Shown one piece after another: positions 1 through 7,900 of a stretch of 38,862 nt of DNA. Position numbers and translations under genes: made by a program. The notes under the pieces are model-generated. The model saw nothing but the letters and a program-made list of their open reading frames with translations. It did not search any database and was not told the origin of the DNA. Origin of the DNA: Chlamydiota bacterium (GTDB taxonomy: Bacteria > Chlamydiota > Chlamydiia > Chlamydiales > Parachlamydiaceae); the NCBI GenBank assembly GCA_013287815.1, contig JABDDC010000014.1, forward strand, positions 1 to 38,862. The letters run 5' to 3'. Each line of letters opens with the position of its first letter. Positions within the stretch are counted from its first letter, which is position 1.

Positions 1-1
1 G

Positions 2-358
2 CATAGTCAATTGACTGAAACAATTTTAGGTTGCTGTTTTGAAACAATAAATGAATTAGGAATAGGTTTTTCTGAAAAAATATATCAAAGGGCTTTAATT
101 ATTGCATTACGTGAAAAAGGTCTTTCTGTAGGTGTTGAAGTTCCTTACAAGGTATATTTTAGAGGATCGCAAGTAGGTCATTATATTGCGGACATTTTGG
201 TAGAAGGGGTGATTCTTGTTGAACTCAAAGTGTGTAAATCTTTATTACCTGAAAATATGGCTCAAGTTATTAATTATTTAAAAGCTTCTAATTTGGAGGT
301 TGGTTTACTTGTGAATTTTGGTCAGGCACATTTAGAATATAAAAGACTCTTTAGATAG
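2..358 (+). CDS. GxxExxY family protein, 5' end cut by window
   Basis: The translation carries the name-giving G-x-x-E-x-x-Y signature (GIGFSEKIYQRAL), followed by an I-A-D-I-L-V strand and an E-L-K motif (VELKVCKSL). This is the usual layout of the small PD-(D/E)XK-fold GxxExxY proteins of about 120-130 residues. The frame is open to the left edge of the window: in-frame codons for His-Ser-Gln precede the first possible start, a TTG at 11. The family normally has about 10 more residues before the first conserved helix, so the true start probably lies outside the window. The biochemical role is unknown; the fold suggests a nuclease or nucleic-acid-binding activity. The stop codon sits 3 bp before a long tandem repeat array. 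Confidence 0.75.
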   Translation, partial: HSQLTETILGCCFETINELGIGFSEKIYQRALIIALREKGLSVGVEVPYKVYFRGSQVGHYIADILVEGVILVELKVCKSLLPENMAQVINYLKASNLEVGLLVNFGQAHLEYKRLFR

Positions 359-360
359 TC

Positions 361-596
361 CGCTCCCCATCTTTGCCATCTTAACCATCCTCTCCGCTCC
401 CCATCTTTGCCATCCTAACCATCCTCTCCATCCTCTCCGCTCCCCATCCTTGCCATCTTAACCATCCTCTCCGCTCCCCATCTTTGCCATCTTAACCATC
501 CTCTCCGCTCCCCATCTTTGCCATCCTAACCATCCTCTCCGCTCCCCATCTTTGCCATCCTAACCATCCTCTCCATCCTCTCCGCTCCCCATCTTT
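361..596. repeat. 34-bp tandem repeat array, seven copies
   Basis: Unit copies begin at 361, 395, 438, 472, 506, 540 and 583 (the last partial). Each reads roughly CGCTCCCCATC-TTTGCCATC-T/C-TAACCATCCTCTC. A 9-bp extension, CATCCTCTC, which duplicates the unit end, follows copies 2 and 6. Copies differ at only one or two sites, so the array looks recently expanded. It lies between the GxxExxY gene and the end of the convergent gene at 610. It is strongly pyrimidine-rich on the plus strand and has no spacers, so it is not a CRISPR array. Confidence 0.9.
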
Positions 597-609
597 TTCT
601 GTTGGGGGC

Positions 610-2337
610 TCACCTCGCACTACCATCGAATATCAGTTCTATCTCATCGATCTTTCTTTTTTTATTATGAGTCATTGGTGTGATCTTCACAGAGTAGTTA
701 CCCATCTTTGATGCGACAATTGAAAAATTGGACTGGCACAGAATCAGACAATCAAATTTTGGAATGGTGAAAAAGTCACTGAACATGGTGTCAGTATAAG
801 CATTATCCTGACCGCGACAATCAAAATGGAGATAGGGGTTTTTAAGTATTTCCTTGTAATTTTCGATAATAGCTTTTGGATTCAGCTCATCTGTCATTAT
901 ATAAACGTAGATGGGTTGGTCCTTATATATTTCGGAGATGCGTTGGATTTGTTTGATGTAGTAGTCATCGCCTGGAAATTTTAATGGCAGTGTTGCAATC
1001 GCTTCATGACTGTCGTATCCTCCTCCGCGTCGTATATGCACCCCCACTGTAATCATGTTTTCGGGTAAGTTTATCGTTTCTACCGGGTCTAATGATTCCA
1101 AACAATTGATGATGTCCGCCTTAAACACAGGGTCATCCCAATCGACTTCTATGAATGGAATCCAAGAGTTGTGTTTTATATGAGTATATTCAGATCTGCA
1201 TTCCGGGTAATAAGGGACGATGTACAAGGTAGAATTGCGCTCATCCCTGATTTCGCTCATGTTCCTAATTCCGACTATCGAGTTGAAAGCAGAAAAATCA
1301 AGTTGAGGTACAATGCGAGTCAGGTTAAAATGGTCATAATAGGTAAATGGTGTGCAAACTAAAGGAAGGCCTGTTTTATAAGCTATCCATTTAGCATGAA
1401 AAAACGCTATCAGGGCATCACCAAGACGCCCCCCGTGGACGTATCCTACTGCGTTCATCCCGGGTTCGAGTACAGGTGGATGATATTCTTGTATCACTCT
1501 TTGTTCAGATTTCCAAGTCAATAAAAAGTCGTTAGGATTGACACGGGGCTTTTCTCTTTCAAGTTTTCCCTTTTTTCCCATATAAATCATCTTGTGGATG
1601 ATATCGCCCATCTTAAGGGAAGAGACACCATATTCTTTGGAAATAAAATTCATCATCATATATCCATTAGGCGTGGACTTGATGATTTTTTTCAGATATT
1701 TGGTTTGTTCATTAAAATCTACTTCAGAGAATGCGTAGTTGCTGATGACCAGATCATAACTTTTTACCTGATTCAATTTTTTTTTGTTGATAAAATGGAC
1801 ATTTTTAACTCCAAGTTTGGCTAAATATCTTTTCGTTAGGGCATTGCATTCAGGTAAGTCGATGATGGTGTAGCTGGCAAAATCGCAAAGGGTGCTTAAA
1901 ATGTAACATTGGCCTCCATAGCCTCCACCGATTTCCACAATATGTTTTTTGTTAAGGTCGCCAAATGTAGCGAGTAAATCACCGGCGGTTTTGATATAAC
2001 GCAAGGTAGTTGGTGAAATGGTTTGACCAAAATTCTCATACTCATATTTAGTGGGATTTCCCAGTTCATCATTTTTCTTAAAGGCTTCAAAAAGTTCAAA
2101 TAAATGGCGGTAGTGATCGTGGATATAAAAAAAGTATGCCTTGCCCGCTTTTTGGGATATATTTTCCATGAAAAGTTTGAAACGCGGATCACTCTTAAAA
2201 TTCTTAAAGATATAGTTGTGTTTGGAGGCCTTTAGACAGAAGTTGGGATATTTTGTTTTTTCTGCGACACTGTCTGCGAATGTTACATTGAAGATAGGTA
2301 GAAAAATAAAAAATAAGATAAGTCGAAAGTACTTCAT
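610..2337 (-). CDS. Exported methyltransferase / fucosyltransferase-like fusion
   Basis: This 575-residue protein seems to join two enzyme modules behind a Sec-type signal peptide (positively charged MKYFR, a hydrophobic stretch to about residue 20, then ADS). Residues about 105-280 are a class I SAM-dependent methyltransferase: motif I is VEIGGGYGG (134-142), followed by an acidic strand end at TIIDLPE and the later DLVISNYAFSE strand typical of the putative sugar O-methyltransferase group. Residues about 295-550 resemble GT-B alpha-1,2/1,6-fucosyltransferases: a Rossmann-type start GYVHGGRLGDAL, the HIRRG sugar-nucleotide motif at 434-438, and an SNFS motif at 536-539. A role in glycan assembly and methylation is inferred. 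An extracytoplasmic SAM or nucleotide-sugar enzyme would be unusual, so the hydrophobic N-terminus could instead be an anchor. The gene lies downstream of the sterol reductase on the same strand, with a 132-bp gap. Confidence 0.7.
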   Translation of the reverse strand: MKYFRLILFFIFLPIFNVTFADSVAEKTKYPNFCLKASKHNYIFKNFKSDPRFKLFMENISQKAGKAYFFYIHDHYRHLFELFEAFKKNDELGNPTKYEYENFGQTISPTTLRYIKTAGDLLATFGDLNKKHIVEIGGGYGGQCYILSTLCDFASYTIIDLPECNALTKRYLAKLGVKNVHFINKKKLNQVKSYDLVISNYAFSEVDFNEQTKYLKKIIKSTPNGYMMMNFISKEYGVSSLKMGDIIHKMIYMGKKGKLEREKPRVNPNDFLLTWKSEQRVIQEYHPPVLEPGMNAVGYVHGGRLGDALIAFFHAKWIAYKTGLPLVCTPFTYYDHFNLTRIVPQLDFSAFNSIVGIRNMSEIRDERNSTLYIVPYYPECRSEYTHIKHNSWIPFIEVDWDDPVFKADIINCLESLDPVETINLPENMITVGVHIRRGGGYDSHEAIATLPLKFPGDDYYIKQIQRISEIYKDQPIYVYIMTDELNPKAIIENYKEILKNPYLHFDCRGQDNAYTDTMFSDFFTIPKFDCLILCQSNFSIVASKMGNYSVKITPMTHNKKRKIDEIELIFDGSAR

Positions 2338-2371
2338 ATATAAATCCCTTGCAATAAACGGTCTCTTATAC

Positions 2372-2392
2372 TTTTATTCTTAATAAAAGTCT
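2372..2392. other. Short hairpin between sterol reductase and fusion gene
   Basis: ACTTTTATT and AATAAAAGT form 9-bp arms around a 3-nt loop in the 132-bp gap between the two minus-strand genes. It is not followed by a U-run on the minus strand, so it is at best a weak terminator or an RNA-stability element. Confidence 0.35.
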
Positions 2393-2469
2393 AGCTTAGA
2401 GGTGGGATTTATTCTATTGCTGATATTATTATTTCCTGCTCTAAACATACTGCAAGTCAGTAAAAACCT

Positions 2470-3795
2470 TTAAATGACATACGGAATGATCTTGTATGGT
2501 ACTTTTTGGCAGTAGTTCAACCAATCGGGTCCATATTTGCTTGAGCAGCGCCTGTCATCACGAAATGCCCTGTCAAGTAAAAGCAGCGTCAAAAACGTTA
2601 CGTAAAAATAGGGCAGGAAATTGACGAACAGCGCTGGAACAGTCCAGCAAAATGCTCCGACAATTTCAGGAACATAGTGAAAATGCCTTGCCACGCCCCA
2701 CCAGCCTGAAGCAAGAAGGATGTTTTGCTTCTTCTCTCCTGTAGAGGTGGTGTAGTTAGCATAGGTCAGGACAGGGGGCCTGCCCCAAATGGTGCATTGT
2801 CCTTTGGTAGCGCGTACAGATTGTCTTTGTTTGTCCGCCCAGAAGTTGGTAAGGATGGATGCCGCGCCTATGAAAAAGATCGCAGAGGCTACATACGGGT
2901 TAAGGTCGTTGGGATGATTTACCAAGTACATGGCAGGGGAGGTATAGATTCCGGGGATCCATACCAGGCATCCCCAGCAGATGTAAAATCCGGCCCGGTC
3001 ATGCATGATATCAAGTGAGCCTAAATATCCCGTTTCCCAAATGAAAAACTTTGAAATGTAGATGAGCTGTAAACAAACGGCGATGATCATTGAATTGCTG
3101 ATACCGTAAAGTTCATCCTGTTTTGCAGCAAAGGAAAGGATGATTAAGGACCATCCCATCATTCCAAAACGGCAGTTGGTGAACATTTTCACGTCCCAAC
3201 CTAAAATCCGCGGATAAAGCTCCATCCCCCAGTAATAATCGAACAAAAGATTTCCAGAACCTCCTACGTCGCTGCAAGAAGGAAAAAGGTAGCCTTTAAT
3301 TAGAAGTAACAAACAAAAGAAAAGGCTGAAACAATTGAGTGCACCTAAGAGTTCAGGGAAGTGGTCATAAATTATCGTTGGAGAGAATAGCTGCAGGTAA
3401 AAAGAGGCAAAACAGAATAGTGTCAGTGTAGTTGTAAAAGCCAGAATCCCATTTGACTTGTAAACCGGGACATTGCCTGACGGGGTAATAGGTCCGCGGA
3501 ATTCCTTCCCAGGAAGAAAGCGCATTAAAAAAAGCTCGACAATCCCGAAGACAGCGATCATTTTCCATGCAGTAGGGGAGCCAAAGAAATATGGGGACCA
3601 GATCTGATATAAAGTATTGATAAATCCTTGCTGGCTAATAAGATCCCAAAATTCAGAAAAAGACCCGCCCAAGTAGACGTTAGTATACCAGAAAATAAAG
3701 ACTGTCGGAGGGCAAGCCAATACTAGAAATAATGGGCCAAAAGTATTGCGCAGCCAGTTCAATCGCTTCCTGACTGTTGTTTCCGCTTCCGACAT
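2470..3795 (-). CDS. Delta-7 sterol reductase (ERG4/ERG24 family, DHCR7-like)
   Basis: This 441-residue, roughly ten-pass membrane protein belongs to the sterol reductase family. In the C-terminal third the family blocks are clear: GQCTIWGRPP, SGWWGVARHFHYVPE, LPYFYVTFLTLLL, FRDDRRCSSKYGPDW and VPYKIIPYVI. These match the eukaryotic 7-dehydrocholesterol reductase signature very closely (my recollection of the human enzyme agrees over most of the last 60 residues). The expected reaction is NADPH-dependent reduction of the sterol C7-C8 double bond. No other sterol-biosynthesis gene is visible here, so a host-derived sterol substrate is the natural inference. The start is fixed by GGAGG four bases upstream of the ATG. 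Similar genes are known in amoebal chlamydiae and Coxiella and are generally regarded as acquired from eukaryotes. Confidence 0.93.
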   Translation of the reverse strand: MSEAETTVRKRLNWLRNTFGPLFLVLACPPTVFIFWYTNVYLGGSFSEFWDLISQQGFINTLYQIWSPYFFGSPTAWKMIAVFGIVELFLMRFLPGKEFRGPITPSGNVPVYKSNGILAFTTTLTLFCFASFYLQLFSPTIIYDHFPELLGALNCFSLFFCLLLLIKGYLFPSCSDVGGSGNLLFDYYWGMELYPRILGWDVKMFTNCRFGMMGWSLIILSFAAKQDELYGISNSMIIAVCLQLIYISKFFIWETGYLGSLDIMHDRAGFYICWGCLVWIPGIYTSPAMYLVNHPNDLNPYVASAIFFIGAASILTNFWADKQRQSVRATKGQCTIWGRPPVLTYANYTTSTGEKKQNILLASGWWGVARHFHYVPEIVGAFCWTVPALFVNFLPYFYVTFLTLLLLDRAFRDDRRCSSKYGPDWLNYCQKVPYKIIPYVI

Positions 3796-3874
3796 GCATC
3801 CTCCAAATAAAGATCTTTTCGGTAAATTAATATATATCAGCCTTTCTTACCACTAAATTCGTGCCTCTGCCAAT

Positions 3875-4666
3875 TCAAGGACTATTTTTTCTGACGACTG
3901 CGATGTAATATCCATTCCACCAGTTAACTTTATCGTTGATTTCCTGTGATGGCAAAGCAATCTCATAAAGAACGGTGTAATTGAGATCATCAAAAGCTTT
4001 GAAAGCTCCTTCTCTTATCATGTTCCAGTTCCAGTCATCGACGATTGCGATGAAAGTATCTGTAAGGATCTCATTATAACGTTTGAAGGCATTAGCCTGA
4101 TTCTCTACCGTGTGTTCGCCATCATAAGTAAAGATATTGACAGGCATAGGGAGTGATTGAGGATCAAAATCAAAACAATCGATGGTGATAAGATCATTCA
4201 GGACATCGGACAAATAGGTCTTAGTATTTGAAACAAATTCATCCTTCACATTGCCAAATTCAGACCAGTTATCGATACCGAAAGCTGAATGCAAAAAAAT
4301 TTCATTTTTATACAGCGCAGAGATAAATGTAGATCCCTTCCAGCAGCCTATCTCCAGGTAACTAGTCTCTGGATATGAACAGAGATTATTCAGGCAGTGT
4401 CTGATCTTTGATGATGACATACCCTCAATAGCTAAGACCTCTGGGGTCAGTTTGGATATTCCATTTTCTGCATTAGCAACAGAAAGCTGGATATATTGTA
4501 TGAGCTCTTTCTCAAAGGGCTGTAGTGGGGTATTTGCTTGCGACGAGTAGGTAGAGAGAGAATTGTTTAAGGGTATGTTCTGCGTATACAGAAGTGACTC
4601 ATCAGCCTGCAGACTAAGGCATGTGCTAAGAGTAAGAAGGGCTAGCTTTAAGATAGATTTTTTCAT
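3875..4666 (-). CDS. Class I SAM methyltransferase with signal peptide
   Basis: The 263-residue product begins with a clear Sec signal (MKKSILKLALLTLSTCLSL, then QADES), so the mature enzyme is predicted outside the cytoplasm. Motif I is LEIGCWKGST (104-113), followed by an acidic strand end (FGIDNW) and a metal-site-like segment (FTYDGEHT, IVDDWNW). This pattern suits the Methyltransferase_24 / cephalosporin-hydroxylase-like group rather than a small-molecule O-methyltransferase. The substrate is unknown. GGAGAAAG upstream supports the ATG. The gene is the first of a minus-strand set of three, 79 bp before the sterol reductase, and it is divergent from the RHS gene. Two methyltransferases with export signals flanking a sterol reductase hint at a common envelope- or host-directed function, which is inference. 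Confidence 0.75.
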   Translation of the reverse strand: MKKSILKLALLTLSTCLSLQADESLLYTQNIPLNNSLSTYSSQANTPLQPFEKELIQYIQLSVANAENGISKLTPEVLAIEGMSSSKIRHCLNNLCSYPETSYLEIGCWKGSTFISALYKNEIFLHSAFGIDNWSEFGNVKDEFVSNTKTYLSDVLNDLITIDCFDFDPQSLPMPVNIFTYDGEHTVENQANAFKRYNEILTDTFIAIVDDWNWNMIREGAFKAFDDLNYTVLYEIALPSQEINDKVNWWNGYYIAVVRKNSP

Positions 4667-4876
4667 TTCTTTCTCCTTTAGAGAAAAGTTAAGGAATTAA
4701 ATATTATCAGCCAACAACTCATCAACACAAGTAAAATAAAATTCTATGCAAAAAAATCGTAATAAAAAAGTAACCACTGAAAAATTTGCTGGCGAAACAT
4801 GGGGTACAGCGTAAGGATGTATATTTAAGCTATCAAAGCCGCCCGTCCAAATCTTGTTACAGCAAAATAATTATTC

Positions 4877-4905
4877 TTGACTTTTCTCTGATAGCCTCCT
4901 ATTGT
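4877..4905 (+). promoter_or_regulatory. Sigma70-type promoter of the RHS gene
   Basis: TTGACT (4877-4882), a 17-bp spacer and TATTGT (4900-4905) place a start of transcription near 4912, about 40 bp before the ATG at 4950. This lies in the 283-bp divergent spacer 4667-4949; nothing else distinct is seen there. Confidence 0.6.
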
Positions 4906-4949
4906 CTCAGACTTTAATTTTATTTCACATCTGGGTTGTAGGAGAAATT

Positions 4950-7900
4950 ATGCGTAAGACAGTAACTTTCCTAATAGTAGTGCTTCAGACTTTTTTTCTC
5001 CATTCTAGCGAAAATGATCCATTCAAGAATTTCAAAGATTACCAGGAAGGCAATGTCGCCCTTGAAGAAGGCCTCCCCAATGGTATTGTCAATAATTCAG
5101 TCTGTGTCATAACAGGCGGATATGTTGATAACGTCGTCGATATTGTCACTCCCGGTAATGACCCGCTAATCTATAGTAGAACCTATTCTAGTCTCTCCCC
5201 ACACGGAAAATTCGCTGTTGGCTGGTCTGATAACCATAGAGATAGAATTCTAACCTACTGCACTTACAACCATGATCATGAATACCAAATGGCTGCACTT
5301 AAAAGGTCGAACGGTGCAGTACATACATTTAAACGTGAGAAATCCGATTCTCACGACAAACGTAGAAATCACTATATGGATCTTGAAAGGGCAAAGGGGA
5401 TGACACACGTTCCTGAAGAAATGGGCGGTCAAAGAAACATAAATAACTGTCAAATGGGTCAGAAAGCCGGTTATGAAGGTTTTTCACTTAAAGATGGTGC
5501 GCATAATAATAGCTCTTTTAAAAGAATTGGAATTGAGGACGGGTGTGATGCATTCTATGAAGAATCAAAAGCGATGTTAAACGGCCTTGCCTTGGTTTAT
5601 GAAGATAGCCCCGGAAAAGGAATCTTAACAAGCCATATTGAACTGAGAAATACCGTAACGAAAAAAAAGTATGGATTCATCGATTTTTCTGCCGTTGGGA
5701 GGCCCGATCAGACTCATTGGATTGTATTAAATTCAAGTGATGGGAGAAAGGTTAGATATAAAATGTTCGTTCACAGGACGAAGTCCGGTAAAACAGATGA
5801 CCATCTTGAACGAAATAAAATGTCATATCTAGATGAGGTAACTAAGGAGCATGGCCCTTGGGAAAAGTATAAATATCAGAAAAACGAGAAGGATAATTAC
5901 TTACATATTCGCGAAAAAAGAAAGCCAAATCAGCATATTTTAAGCACAAGATACTATCATAAAGGAGAAAACAGCCCCGGTGACGGTAGAAAAGTAAACA
6001 TCGATGACAAGGAAGACTATCGGATTGATCGGGTCATGTCTCAATTCGCTCCCGTAGGTGATATTAACGACAGAAAATTACATATTATCTATAGCTTTGT
6101 TTATAATAAAAAAATTCGTAAAAACCTTTTGGGTCAAACTCTTTCTTATAAAAGAAGTACCGATGTCTACGATGCCCATAATCACAAAACGACATATGAA
6201 TATAATAAACAGGACCGTCTTATAGGAATTCTGAAACATACAGGAACTGATGAGGATGACTACAAAATTTTCAGCAGAGAAGGATTTTATTGGGGAGAAG
6301 GAGGATATCTTAAGAGAAAGGCTCTTCTGAAGGGGGATTCCTCGATGGCCTATATTGCATACGATTACAAAAACGATGATTACGGAAATCTCCAATCAAA
6401 AAAACTCTACGGAAACCTAACCGGCAATCAAGAAGAACTTTTCGAACTCGATAAAGATTTAAAGCCGGTTAGCACTGCTGAATATGAGTTAAAAACTTAT
6501 TCCCATTCTCGGGATGGAGTAAATCTACTCACTAGAGAAACGGACAGCAATGGAACAATCACAAAATATTCATATTACGATGGGACTAAACGTCTAAAGT
6601 CTAAAATTCTATTTTATGACGGCCGAAATCAAATTCGGGAATTTTATGAATACAATGACGACAATTTCATGATAAAAAAAATTATCGACGATGGAGGTCG
6701 AAATGAAATAACAAATTTAGATGGAGTCACAGAAAGAAAAATAACTTATTACGACCCAAGGGATGAACTCCCCATCCTTGCTAATGACATAGTGGAAAAA
6801 TATTTGGATTTTAGTACAGACCAAGAGACGCTCTTAAAAAGAACACATTTAGAATATGATAAATGTGGAAATGTGATAGCTAAAACTACATACAATAATG
6901 AAGCCGTAGAATCTTTTACCGAGCTCTACACTTATAATAAGCATGGAAAAGTCATTGAAGAAACCAATGCAATCGGACAAGTGGTAAAAAAGGAATATGA
7001 TGATAATGACAACCTTACAAAACAGTATAGGGTAGGGTCAGGATTTACAATTGTAAATGAGTACGATTATTCTGATAGACTTTTTAAGCAATCCGAACAG
7101 TATCAGGATTTCCACAAGACAACCTATACTACTCACAATAAATACAACTATCTGCATCAGCGTGAAAAATCGACAGACACCTACGGAAATGAAACCACTT
7201 ATGAGTATAATGATTTTGGTCTTGTCACCAAAACAATTTCACCTTCTGTTGCTGGTGCTAAAGGGATCATTGTAAAGCCGGTCACAGATATGGAATACGA
7301 TCTTGGCGGATTTCCCTGTAAAATCACCGATGCCAATGGAAAAATAAAAGAAATCAAATGCACCATTCGAGGAAAACCTTATTACATTAAATATCCTGAC
7401 GGCAGTGAAGAAAGGTTTACATATAAAGTCGATGGACAATTAGCACAAAAGATTGCCCGTGATGGGACCAAAACTGTTTATAAATCTGATGGGCAAAATC
7501 GTATCGAGTCAGAATTGGTTTACGGCAAAAGTGGTACGCTTCATAAATCGATTCTACGCACCTATACTGGCTTCCACCTTCGTACAGAAACAGACTCAGA
7601 AGGAACAACCATCAGTTACCAATATAACTATGCCGGACAACTCGTTGCAACATTTAAGAATGATCTCCTCATCCAACAACTTATCTACGACGATCTTGGC
7701 CGTATCGGCGAATCACGAGACTATTTCGGAAAAGGTTCTGATGATTATCGGTCAACAGTCAAACGATATGATAACGTGAATCGCATCGAATCAGAAGAAG
7801 TCTTTACTCATGATCAAATTCTTCTTTCTTCTACTAAGACTGCTTATGATCTCTTCGGTAATAAAGCTTTCATTCAGGAAGGTGACCGTATCACCAAGAC

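Noticed and set aside
361-596. Repeat array as CRISPR
   Set aside because: Units abut without unique spacers and no cas gene is present.
2725-3018. Plus-strand frame within the sterol reductase gene
   Set aside because: Antisense shadow of a well-supported gene.
4902-4949. Earlier start for the RHS gene
   Set aside because: It has no ribosome site, overlaps the predicted -10 box, and would place 16 residues before a normal signal peptide.
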